From positions 1 through 17,258 of the forward strand of contig JBFLVQ010000123.1 of the NCBI GenBank assembly GCA_040758525.1: a stretch of 17,258 bases of DNA, written 5' to 3'. This document shows positions 9,101 to 16,380 of this stretch, piece by piece. Every line of letters starts with the position of its first letter. The first letter of the stretch is position 1. The notes beneath the pieces are model-generated. The model had not been told where the DNA came from. It searched no databases and saw nothing but the letters and a program-made list of their open reading frames with translations. This DNA is from JBFLVQ01 sp040758525. GTDB lineage: Bacteria > Acidobacteriota > Blastocatellia > Chloracidobacteriales > JADJPF01. Made by a program: the position numbers and the translations under genes.

Positions 9101-12100
9101 ACCGTTGGACATAGATTATCCTCAAGAACGACTAGCCTATATGTTAGGAGATACCAAGCCGGTAGCATTACTTACTCAACGAAAATTGATTGATGGGCTG
9201 CCACAATATTCGGCGCCATTAGTCTGTATTGATGACGATTGGGAGCTAATCGAGCAACAGAATAAAGAGGTGCTAGTAAGCGAAGTCAGTAGTGAGAATC
9301 TGATCTATATAATCTATACCTCTGGTTCTACAGGCGAGCCAAAAGGTGTTATGGTGAATCATCAAAGTGTTTGTAATAGTCTCTACTCGCTACAGAAGAT
9401 ACATAAGCTTGTTGTAGAAGATAGACTAATATTGAAATCGCCATTAATCTTTGATGCCTCGGCATGGGAGTTGTTCTGGCCTCTATCAATAGGCGCCAGT
9501 GTGGTTATTGCTCGACCTGAAGATCACCGCGATAGTAGATACTTGGCAGAACTGATCGCAACAAAAAAAGTCACTACAGCCCTTTTTGTTCCTAGCCTCT
9601 TTCAACTCTTTCTTGATGAGCCATCGCTTGATAATTGTCACTCTTTAAAAAAAGTTATTTGTGGTGGAGAGGCGCTTTCTAAGGCAAGTATGGATCGGTA
9701 TTATCAACGCTTGAGTGGGGAATTACACAACTGTTACGGACCTACAGAAACATCTATTGGTTCGATCAATTGGCCATGTGTAAAAGATTATCATAGAGCC
9801 AATGTTCCAATTGGTCGTCCACTTTCAAATATACAGATCTATCTGTTAGATTCGCTACTTCAGCCTGTGCCTATTGGTGTTGCTGGCGAACTTTATACAG
9901 GGGGAGATGCGGTAGCTAGAGGATACCTAAATCATCCAGATCTTACAGCAACGCGTTTTATTCCCGATCCTTTCAGTAATAAACCAGGTGCACGACTATA
10001 TAGAACAGGAGATCTTGCTCGGTATTTACCTGATGGCAATATAGAGTTTTTAGGCAGAACAGATCAACAGGTGAAGATACGAGGATTTCGTGTTGAACTA
10101 AGCGAGATTGAAACTAATCTCAGTGAACATACTGCAGTACGAGAAGCATTGGTTTTGACTAATGAAGATAAGGGAGAAAAACATCTTGTTGCCTATATAA
10201 TTCCTGAAAATGGGCAAGCACCATCAATTGGTGAGTTGCGTAGCTTCTTAAAACAGCGGTTACCAAATTATATGGTACCATCTGATTTCGTGTTTTTAGA
10301 AGAGTTTCCTATTATTGTTAACGGTAAAATAGATCGTGCCGCACTTCCTATAATTGGTCGAACCAGGCCAGCATTGGAAGCACGGTTTGTCGCAGCTAGC
10401 AATTCTATTGAAGAGATCATAGCAGGGATCTGGGCAGAGGTCCTGGTACTGGATCGTGTTGGAGTAGTTGATAACTTTTTTGATTTAGGTGGGCATTCAT
10501 TATTAGCCATTCAAGTAGCATCTCGTTTACGTGCGGTTTTTCCTGTAGAAATTTCTGTGCGTAGCCTTTTCGAATCACCGACTATTGCCGAATTGGCAGA
10601 AAAGATCGAGGCAGCTTGTCAGGGTAGTGATCGACTTTTACAGATGCCTTTACAGCCAGTGACTAGAGATGTTCAATTACCACTCTCTTTTGCCCAACAA
10701 CGGCTATGGTTTCTCGATCAATTACAGCCAAACGATATATCCTATAATATCCCTGCTGCCGTAAAACTTGAAGGCAAGCTAAATATCAAGGCACTAGCAG
10801 AGAGTTTTAATGAGATAGTACGACGACACGAGGTTCTACGTACAACCTTTCAGGTACTAGAAGGAACTCCTTTCCAATCGATCTTTGCAGAATTTAATCT
10901 CAATCTACCTGTAACAGATCTAAGCTCGCTTTTTGGATCAGAACAACAGTTGCAGGTAGAACGATTAATTACTGAGGAGGCACAACAACCTTTCAATCTT
11001 GCGCAAGGTCCATTGATACGTATCAAGCTATTAAAATTGAATGAACAGGAGCATGTTTTACTGCTTACTATGCACCATATTGTTGCTGATGGTTGGTCAA
11101 TGAATGTGTTGATACAAGAATTGACCATACTTTATCGCGCCTTGAGCAAAGGAGAGATCCCTGCGCTGCCGGAGCTTCCTATTCAGTATGGAGATTTTGC
11201 TTATTGGCAGCGACAATGGTTGCAAGGTGAAGTATTGGATACACAACTTAACTATTGGCAACAACAATTACACAATACCCCTCCATTGTTGTCATTACCA
11301 ACAGATCGCCCTCGTCCAGTTAAGCAGACCTATTCTGGTACAACACGACCGTTTGAACTGTCTGTAGAACTTCATAATGGATTGAGAGCACTTAGTCGTA
11401 AAGAAGGAACAACCTTGTTTATGACGTTGTTGGCAGCTTTCCAGACACTGCTCTATCGTTATACTGGCCAACCAGACATTGTTGTTGGTACACCTATTGC
11501 CAATCGTAGCAGAGTCGAGCTTGAAGGATTGATTGGATTCTTTGTCAATACATTGGTACTGCGTGCAGAGTTATCAGAAAAACTCAGCTTTCAGCAACTA
11601 TTGAAACAGGAGCGTAAGGTAGCATTAGAAGCTTATGCACATCAAGATCTGCCATTTGAGAAACTGGTCGAGGTATTACAACCAGAACGCGATATGGGCC
11701 ATCTACCACTGTGTCAGGTAATGTTTGCGCTACAAAATATGCCTGCATCAATTATGCAGTTGCCAGATCTAACTCTCAAGCTCTTAACCACTGATATTGG
11801 TATTGCTAAATTTGATTTAACGGTCTTTATTATTGAAACAGATCAGCAGCTAAAAGGCTCTTTGGAATATAATACAGATCTGTTTGATGATGTCACAATA
11901 GCGCGTATGCTAGGGCAATTCCAAACTCTGCTGGAAAACATCATTACTAATCCAACACAACAATTGGCAACTCTGCCGATCTTAACACCTGCTGAAGAAG
12001 AACAGTTATTGATAAGCTGGAATAATACCGATACCAACTATCCACAACATTACTGTCTACATCAGTTGTTTGAAGCTCAGGTAGAGAGAACACCAGATGC

Positions 12101-14669
12101 AATTGCCGTAGTCTTTCAAGATCAAGTGCTGACATATCAAGAATTGAATAGACGAGCCAACCAGCTAGGACATTATCTAAGAAAGCTAGGAGTAGAGAGA
12201 GAGGTATTGGTAGGGATATGTCTAGAGCGTTCAGTTGAGATGATTGTAGGGATGTTAGGGATATTGAAGGCAGGAGGTGCATATCTACCACTTGATCCTT
12301 CTTATCCTAAAGATCGCCTTGATTTTATGATTAGAGATGCAGGTGTGACCGTATTGGTTACAGAAGAGCAGTTGGGCAGATCGCTTAATCAACCAGCCAT
12401 CAAAACAGTTTTGTTGGATGTTGATTGGGCTATTATCGCAGCAGAGAGCAATACAAATATAGTTAGTGACACAGACAGCGATAATCTTGCTTATGCGATC
12501 TACACATCTGGTTCAACAGGAGAGCCAAAAGGGATATTGATAACCCATCGTGCTGTGAGCAGGCTGATATTTAATACAAACTATATAACATTGTCTCAAA
12601 CTGATCGTGTTGCGCAAGCTTCTAATGCTTCATTTGATGCTGCTACCTTTGAGATTTGGGGTGCGCTAACACAAGGCGCTCGGTTAGTTGGTTTGACTAA
12701 AGAGATAATGCTTTCACCGTTAGAGGTTGCTCGCCAGTTAAAGGAACAAGAGATCAGTGTGCTGTTTTTAACGACAGCACTCTTTAATACAATTGCTTGT
12801 CAAGCTGCTTGGGCATTTGGTTCGCTTCAGCATCTCCTTTTTGGTGGGGAGTTGGTTGAACCAAAGTGGGTTCAAGCAGTACTAGAGAACAGTCCACCGG
12901 CACGACTGCTACATGTTTATGGGCCTACAGAAAGTACAACATTTGCTTGCTGGCATCTGATAAACGAAGTTAAAGAGGGTAGAACCATACCTATTGGTCG
13001 TCCTATCTCAAATACTCAGGCTTATATCTTGGACAATAGTTTGCAACCTGTACCAGTAGGTGTAATTGGCGAGGTCTACTTGGGTGGAGATGGTTTAGCG
13101 CGGGGCTATTTAAATAGGCCAGCACTTACTGCCGAACGCTTTATTGCCAATCCATTCAGTTCAAAACCAGGCGAGAGATTATATAAGACTGGCGATTTGG
13201 CGCGCTATCTACCAGATGGGAGTATAGAGTTTATTGGGCGTACCGATAACCAAGTAAAAATAAGGGGATTTCGTATTGAATTGGGTGAGATTGAAGCTGT
13301 CATTGCACAGCATCCTGATATTGATCAAGTGATCGTAATAGCACATGAGGATCTGCCGGGCGAGAAACGTTTAGTAGCTTACTTAACTGCAAAAGCAGAT
13401 TTGACTGCAGATCAGTTGAGTGATTTTCTAAAACAGCGACTTCCTGAATATATGCTACCAAGTGCGTTTATTATTCTTGATAGGCTACCATTGAATGCTA
13501 ATGGCAAAATCGACCGTCGCTTGTTACCATCACCAGATGAAGATAGATTGAGATCAAAAGAGTCCTATCTACCGCCTCGCGACAATCTGGAGTTTCAGTT
13601 AGTACGAATCTGGGAAGAGATTTTAAATATTAGTCCCATTGGTGTGAGAGATAGCTTCTTTGATTTAGGTGGACACTCCTTATTGGCAGTACGATTGATG
13701 TTCCAAATAAAAAAGTTGTCTGGACTGGATATGCCACTGACTACGCTTTTCCAAGCCACTACAATAGAAAAGATGGCTTTATTATTGCGCCAGCAAGAAA
13801 GTGTGATCTCTGCATCTGCTCTTGTGATAATTCAACCAAGGGGATCAAAACGACCTTTCTTCTGTGTACATCCAGCTGGTGGGAATGTGCTCTGTTATGT
13901 TAATTTGGCCAGACATCTTGGCCTTGATCAGCCGTTTTATGGATTGCAAGCGCGCGGATTAAATGCTGCCGCCGAGCCAGATACCAATATTAAAGATATG
14001 GCAGCATGTTATATAGAGGCAATACGTACAGTTCAGCCGCATGGCCCTTATCTTTTAGGTGGTTGGTCTATGGGAGGGTTGGTTGCGTTTGAGATGGCTC
14101 AGCAATTACGCAAACAGAATGAAGAGGTGGCGAAGATCGTATTATTTGATACCTGGTCGCCTATATATAACAAAGAGCCCCAATATTATAGTGAAACTGA
14201 AATGATGATCTGGTTTATCAAAAGAATGCAACCGCACGCATTGGATAATTTGCCAATATTATTGGATGAGCAGGTCGCAGAGCTTGGACCAGAAGAGTTA
14301 TTAGAAAGAATATTCGAACTGGCTAAAACGGCTGATCAGCTACCTACTGATTTTAGTTTGTCACAGCTTCGTCGATTGGCAAATGTCTATAAAGTCAATT
14401 CATATGCAGCCTGGAACTATCTACCAGAGGTCTGTGATAGTCCTATTACTATCTTTCGAGCTACCCAGATGTCTGAATCATTATCGGAAGAGCTTAAAAA
14501 TGCCGGTGCAATCTCTGATCTATCTTTAGGCTGGCAAAACTTTGCTAGAGGAATTCTTGATATAAAGACTATTTCTTGCACTCACGAAGAGATGATGCTC
14601 GAACCACAGATAGGTTTGTTGGCGGCAGAGTTAGAACGCTGCTTCGATGAAATAGCTAGCTTATTATAA
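6108..14669 (+). CDS. Glycosyltransferase-NRPS fusion with terminal thioesterase (GT-C-A-T-C-A-T-TE)
   Basis: A 2853-residue fusion. Residues 1 to about 390 are a GT-B, GT4-type glycosyltransferase: N-terminal glycine loop FGGANKG (15-21), NPCEVKG motif, and the E-x7-E motif Glu280/Glu288 in EESFGLIAVEAM. A linker (398-460) with a Gln/Leu-rich helix follows. Then C from 462 with HHIVSDAW (594-601; the usual Gly after Asp is Ala600); A from about 921, core at 1070, A10 lysine 1407; T Ser1464; C from about 1524 with HHIVADGW (1656-1663); A from about 1982, core at 2132, A10 lysine 2467; T Ser2524; type I thioesterase from about 2580 with GWSMGG. The probable thioesterase triad is Ser2654, Asp2681, His2826. 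Codes read are DAWLIGCIG(K), which I cannot assign, and DATFLGVTF(K), Val/Ile-like. It adds the last two residues and releases the chain. The sugar donor and acceptor are unknown; glycosylation of the bound peptide is inference. Confidence 0.95.
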   Translation: MRILLTMNLPYYPTFGGANKGNRILAEGLAENGHQVQVVVPVLGVPSRLTHTEFIAQLTAEGIEVSSHDKIVYFHMNGVEVQAVADPSQLRTHLVAEIEKFKPDCVLVSSEDPSHNLLDAALKACPDRVIYLVHTVSFLPFGPQAFFPSESRAKLIEQVAGIATISKYTAQYLERWGGLSSKVIYWPWYGSGPFPNFGRFDQGFVTMLNPCEVKGISILLALAQALPEVQFAAVPTWGAVAADLANLKSLPNMHLLSPSPNIDDILSQTRILLVPSLWEESFGLIAVEAMLRGIPVLASNIGGLVEAKLGTDFLLPVQPIEHFSEQLNESMIPIPIVPKQDITPWREALSQLLSQQELYEQQSKTVRETAIKFVSSLTLEPLEELIEQAINRSGKEQMDIDMQNQTLLSIVESLGEDFDNIDDLSPEQQALLMLWLREKAAEQVSDEPHTQSIQPIIRTGELPLSFAQQRLWFLNQLEPNSAVYNIPSAIRLSGKLDLAVLQQCFNEVVDRHEVLRTNFDTVDGKPVLVVASQLKLPLPIVDLQQTSYQQQQFEINRLAIAEAHKPFDLAKQPLLRMVLLQLGKEDFVLLLTMHHIVSDAWSIGVFVNEVIALYEAFSQSKPSPLQELPIQYVDFAGWQREWLQGEELARQLDYWKEQLAGSATILQLPTDRPRPAIISYQGASQTVRIPQDLTRAIKELCQQEGVTLFMTLLAAFETLLFRYSEQKDIIVGSPIANRNRAEIEPLIGFFVNTLVFRTDFSNNPSFLTLLQQVRQTALDAYSHQDLPFEKLVEELHPQRNLNQSPLFQVMFMLQNASVGSVEIANLNVRPIEIDMQTTIFDLSLALEETPRGLVGIVEFSTELFDLATIDRMIGHWQVLLEAIVANPTQSVRMLPILTTTERHQLLVDWNSAKSDYPKEKCIHELFQAQVERTPDAVAIVFNDEELTYKELDIKANQLAHYLRSLGVSSEKLVGIYLERSLEMVIGLLGILKAGGGYLPLDIDYPQERLAYMLGDTKPVALLTQRKLIDGLPQYSAPLVCIDDDWELIEQQNKEVLVSEVSSENLIYIIYTSGSTGEPKGVMVNHQSVCNSLYSLQKIHKLVVEDRLILKSPLIFDASAWELFWPLSIGASVVIARPEDHRDSRYLAELIATKKVTTALFVPSLFQLFLDEPSLDNCHSLKKVICGGEALSKASMDRYYQRLSGELHNCYGPTETSIGSINWPCVKDYHRANVPIGRPLSNIQIYLLDSLLQPVPIGVAGELYTGGDAVARGYLNHPDLTATRFIPDPFSNKPGARLYRTGDLARYLPDGNIEFLGRTDQQVKIRGFRVELSEIETNLSEHTAVREALVLTNEDKGEKHLVAYIIPENGQAPSIGELRSFLKQRLPNYMVPSDFVFLEEFPIIVNGKIDRAALPIIGRTRPALEARFVAASNSIEEIIAGIWAEVLVLDRVGVVDNFFDLGGHSLLAIQVASRLRAVFPVEISVRSLFESPTIAELAEKIEAACQGSDRLLQMPLQPVTRDVQLPLSFAQQRLWFLDQLQPNDISYNIPAAVKLEGKLNIKALAESFNEIVRRHEVLRTTFQVLEGTPFQSIFAEFNLNLPVTDLSSLFGSEQQLQVERLITEEAQQPFNLAQGPLIRIKLLKLNEQEHVLLLTMHHIVADGWSMNVLIQELTILYRALSKGEIPALPELPIQYGDFAYWQRQWLQGEVLDTQLNYWQQQLHNTPPLLSLPTDRPRPVKQTYSGTTRPFELSVELHNGLRALSRKEGTTLFMTLLAAFQTLLYRYTGQPDIVVGTPIANRSRVELEGLIGFFVNTLVLRAELSEKLSFQQLLKQERKVALEAYAHQDLPFEKLVEVLQPERDMGHLPLCQVMFALQNMPASIMQLPDLTLKLLTTDIGIAKFDLTVFIIETDQQLKGSLEYNTDLFDDVTIARMLGQFQTLLENIITNPTQQLATLPILTPAEEEQLLISWNNTDTNYPQHYCLHQLFEAQVERTPDAIAVVFQDQVLTYQELNRRANQLGHYLRKLGVEREVLVGICLERSVEMIVGMLGILKAGGAYLPLDPSYPKDRLDFMIRDAGVTVLVTEEQLGRSLNQPAIKTVLLDVDWAIIAAESNTNIVSDTDSDNLAYAIYTSGSTGEPKGILITHRAVSRLIFNTNYITLSQTDRVAQASNASFDAATFEIWGALTQGARLVGLTKEIMLSPLEVARQLKEQEISVLFLTTALFNTIACQAAWAFGSLQHLLFGGELVEPKWVQAVLENSPPARLLHVYGPTESTTFACWHLINEVKEGRTIPIGRPISNTQAYILDNSLQPVPVGVIGEVYLGGDGLARGYLNRPALTAERFIANPFSSKPGERLYKTGDLARYLPDGSIEFIGRTDNQVKIRGFRIELGEIEAVIAQHPDIDQVIVIAHEDLPGEKRLVAYLTAKADLTADQLSDFLKQRLPEYMLPSAFIILDRLPLNANGKIDRRLLPSPDEDRLRSKESYLPPRDNLEFQLVRIWEEILNISPIGVRDSFFDLGGHSLLAVRLMFQIKKLSGLDMPLTTLFQATTIEKMALLLRQQESVISASALVIIQPRGSKRPFFCVHPAGGNVLCYVNLARHLGLDQPFYGLQARGLNAAAEPDTNIKDMAACYIEAIRTVQPHGPYLLGGWSMGGLVAFEMAQQLRKQNEEVAKIVLFDTWSPIYNKEPQYYSETEMMIWFIKRMQPHALDNLPILLDEQVAELGPEELLERIFELAKTADQLPTDFSLSQLRRLANVYKVNSYAAWNYLPEVCDSPITIFRATQMSESLSEELKNAGAISDLSLGWQNFARGILDIKTISCTHEEMMLEPQIGLLAAELERCFDEIASLL

Positions 14670-14689
14670 TAGCAGTGATGAGAAACAGA

Positions 14690-14713
14690 AATGCTGGCAG
14701 TAATGTCAGCATT
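14690..14713 (+). terminator. Possible weak terminator of the NRPS operon
   Basis: Perfect seven-base inverted repeat AATGCTG (14690-14696) and CAGCATT (14707-14713) with a ten-base loop, starting 20 bases after the NRPS stop codon. The following GTTATCATAG is only modestly T-rich, so it is a weak intrinsic terminator at best, or an mRNA 3' stabiliser. Confidence 0.4.
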
Positions 14714-14990
14714 GTTATCATAGAGAGATTCTCCAACTCATTAATCGCTGATTTCCAGAGTCTAATATGTTGCATGTCTGCTCCCTTATCCCGGTAACTT
14801 TTTCGATATTGCTACGTTATTATGTAAAGCTAGCAAAGAGCTTTTTCGCGTTACTTAGTAGAGCGAAAAGTGTGCCAGCGATAAGTGGCTTTATTTAGGT
14901 TCTAGGCAATAAGTAGACTAGTACTAACTGGGGAAGTTTAGCCTAGGGCAGTGTACCAAAAAAGACCACTTCTTAGATTGGCTATCAAAC

Positions 14991-15029
14991 TTGACAACTA
15001 AGCGATCAGAGGAAAAGAATATTTATAAT
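14991..15029 (+). promoter_or_regulatory. Promoter-like elements upstream of the first secreted-protein gene
   Basis: A perfect TATAAT (15024-15029) stands 58 bases before the chosen ATG. A perfect TTGACA is at 14991-14996, but the two are 27 bases apart, too far for one sigma-70 promoter. Either TATAAT acts with a poor -35, or TTGACA pairs with a weaker -10 near 15015-15020. The call of a promoter in this interval is more secure than the exact boxes. Confidence 0.3.
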
Positions 15030-15087
15030 GACTCCGGTAAAACCATCATCTTTTCCATTTTCAATTTACAGCGTGAAGGAGATGCAA

Positions 15088-15582
15088 ATGAAGAAAGTAG
15101 GATTTTTAGTGTTAGTGTTGGGGCTAATGGGTGCCTTTACCCTTATCTCTATTAAATCGGCTGCCAAGGTGAATGCTCAAGTAGAAGACGAGAACGCGAG
15201 CATTCAAGCCCAAATAGGCGGGCGAGATTTTAGTATACAGTTAACTGGAAGCGTAGTTCAGCCAGGTGTTGCTACACCTACTCCAATTGCCTTAGTTGGT
15301 CGCTTTACTATGAATAACGATGGTACAGCAGTAGGATCTAGAACATTAGTAACACCAGCAGGACCAATTCCGGGTGGAGATTTTACCTGTACTACACCGG
15401 AATTCAATCGTTCCACTGGGGTTGGTAAGTTGGCTTGTGTAGTAAAAGATGCCACTACCCCGCCAGATGGGCGTCTAGATACTTTCCGATTTGTCGTTAC
15501 TGATAATGGCAGAGAGATGCAGCTTGTGTTAATAGATGGCGTGCCAGGCGCCGTTGTCAGTGGCGTTGCCAAGCGGCAGTAA
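15088..15582 (+). CDS. Small secreted protein of unknown function, paralogue 1
   Basis: 164 residues. The start at 15088 is chosen because AAGGAG (15076-15081) lies six bases before it, exactly as in the paralogue at 15807; in-frame ATGs at 15028 and 15082 are less well placed. The N-terminus is a Sec signal (Lys2, Lys3, hydrophobic 4-22) with a likely cut after Val-Asn-Ala30. The mature part of about 134 residues is rich in Gly, Thr, Val and Pro, with alternating segments typical of beta strands (GRFTMNNDGTAVGSRTLV). Two cysteines (101 and 117), both kept in the paralogue at the same spacing, could form a disulfide. Family not recognised. It probably acts outside the cytoplasmic membrane. 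The downstream paralogue is very similar throughout the mature part, and a long stem-loop follows the stop codon. Confidence 0.88.
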   Translation: MKKVGFLVLVLGLMGAFTLISIKSAAKVNAQVEDENASIQAQIGGRDFSIQLTGSVVQPGVATPTPIALVGRFTMNNDGTAVGSRTLVTPAGPIPGGDFTCTTPEFNRSTGVGKLACVVKDATTPPDGRLDTFRFVVTDNGREMQLVLIDGVPGAVVSGVAKRQ

Positions 15583-15615
15583 TAACATAGTTATCGTTCA
15601 AGTTTGATTCCTATA

Positions 15616-15680
15616 GGCGCAATCCTTAATTAACTGCGATACGATAATACCGAAGATTAAGGTTTGCGCCTTTCCTTTTA
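15616..15680 (+). terminator. Long stem-loop terminator after paralogue 1
   Basis: Arms 15616-15630 and 15656-15670 pair at 14 of 15 positions (one T-T mismatch, 15623/15663), with a 25-base loop followed by TTTCCTTTTA. It begins 33 bases after the stop codon. The homologous stem-loop after paralogue 2 keeps the pairing through a compensatory change, which supports it as a functional RNA structure. The stem overlaps a remnant of a minus-strand gene. Confidence 0.75.
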
Positions 15681-15700
15681 ATCACCTTGCTCACCTCTTT
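15626..15700 (-). pseudogene. C-terminal remnant of the convergent hypothetical gene
   Basis: Read on the minus strand, these bases give 24 codons and a TAA. They match the last 24 codons of the intact gene at 16326-16658 without gaps, 16 of 24 residues identical, stop codon aligned. Shared parts include KVIK, KGAN and YRIAV. Upstream of this (15701 onward) the resemblance disappears, and an in-frame TAA at 15743-15745 closes the frame. About 86 N-terminal codons are therefore missing. The piece probably survives because it also forms the terminator stem of paralogue 1; I doubt it is translated. Confidence 0.75.
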
Positions 15701-15806
15701 ATCTACGCGCTTATCCTTGTAATTTTTTTTTGATTTCGCCACTTATCAAGTAGAACTGGTAACAGTGATCTTTCTATTTTCAATCAGTATTGTAAAGGAG
15801 ATATAA

Positions 15807-16286
15807 ATGCAGAAACTAGGATTTTTAATGTTAATGTTGGGATTGATGGGTGTATTTACCATTGTCTCTATTAAATCTGGTGACAAAGTGAATGCTCAAG
15901 TCGTTAGTGAGGATCACAATAGTGCACGGGCTTTTAGTGTATATTTAACTGGCAGTGTAACTCAGCCAGGTGTTGCTACGCCTACTCCGGTTGCTTTAGT
16001 TGGTCGCTTTACTCTGTTTAGTAATGGCACAGCGACAGGATCACGAACCCTGGTCACACCGGCTGGACCAGTTCCGGGTGGAGATTTTACTTGTACTACA
16101 CCAGAGTTCAATCCCGCTACTGGGGTTGGTAAGTTGGCTTGTCTAGTAAAAGATATCACTACTCCGCCAAATGGGCGTCTGGATACTTTCCAATTTGTCT
16201 TTACTAATGGTGGTAGAGAGATGGAGCTGGTATTAATAGATGGAGTACCGGGTGCCGTTATTAGTGGTTTTGCCAAGCGGCAATAA
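15807..16286 (+). CDS. Small secreted protein of unknown function, paralogue 2
   Basis: 159 residues. The start is set by AAGGAG (15795-15800), six bases before ATG. Signal sequence of the same build as in the upstream paralogue (hydrophobic 4-22, likely cut after Val-Asn-Ala30), then a mature part that differs mainly just after the cut, where it is five residues shorter. From LTGSV to the identical C-terminus AKRQ the two proteins are nearly collinear, including PGVATPTP, VTPAGP, GGDFTCTTPEF and LIDGVPGAV. Cysteines 96 and 112 correspond to 101 and 117 of paralogue 1. No known family recognised. The stop is followed at 30 bases by a terminator stem-loop shared with the convergent gene on the other strand. 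I saw no clear promoter in the 136 bases after the previous stem-loop. Confidence 0.88.
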   Translation: MQKLGFLMLMLGLMGVFTIVSIKSGDKVNAQVVSEDHNSARAFSVYLTGSVTQPGVATPTPVALVGRFTLFSNGTATGSRTLVTPAGPVPGGDFTCTTPEFNPATGVGKLACLVKDITTPPNGRLDTFQFVFTNGGREMELVLIDGVPGAVISGFAKRQ

Positions 16287-16316
16287 TTAGCTACCACTGA
16301 AGTGGGATTGCTAGCA

Positions 16317-16380
16317 GCGCAATCCTTAACTAACTGCGATACGATAATGCAGCACGTTAGGGTTTGCGCCTTTCGCTTTA
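16317..16380 (+). terminator. Long stem-loop terminator after paralogue 2, inside the convergent gene's 3' end
   Basis: Arms 16317-16330 and 16356-16369 pair except for one T-T mismatch (16323/16363) and one T-G wobble (16326/16360), followed by TTTCGCTTTA. Relative to the copy 700 bases upstream, the innermost pair has changed from T-A to C-G, a compensatory substitution. The structure contains the final codons and stop of the minus-strand gene, so it may act on transcripts from both directions. Confidence 0.72.

Larger units (their letters stand above)
14670..15087. other. 418-base intergenic region between NRPS operon and secreted-protein gene
   Basis: No convincing gene lies here. It holds a hairpin just after the NRPS stop (14690-14713). 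A bulged stem follows, TTTTCGC (14843-14849) with GCGAAAA (14863-14869). A wider inverted repeat, CTAGGC (14902-14907) with GCCTAG (14941-14946), encloses a small AACT/AGTT hairpin. A TTGACA (14991-14996) and a TATAAT (15024-15029) precede the secreted-protein gene. The length and these elements suggest that the downstream genes are transcribed separately from the NRPS operon. Confidence 0.6.
15046..15702 (+). repeat. Duplicated unit, copy A (secreted gene plus stem-loop plus convergent gene tail)
   Basis: Diverged direct repeat with 15767-16402. Similarity begins about 40 bases before the start codon (a shared ATTTTCAAT and AAGGAGAT), covers the coding region, and continues through the stem-loop and about 30 bases beyond it, ending near CACCTCTTT. 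The stem-loops of the two copies are exactly 700 bases apart and align without gaps. Many third-position differences show that the duplication is old. Confidence 0.85.

Noticed and set aside
15028..15087. Upstream ATG adding 20 residues to secreted paralogue 1
   Set aside because: It would put a polar stretch before the signal peptide and has no matching extension in paralogue 2. The AAGGAG site at 15076-15081 favours 15088.
15723..15731. Run of nine T as a terminator tail
   Set aside because: No stem immediately precedes it; the real stem-loop ends at 15670 and already has its own T-rich tail.
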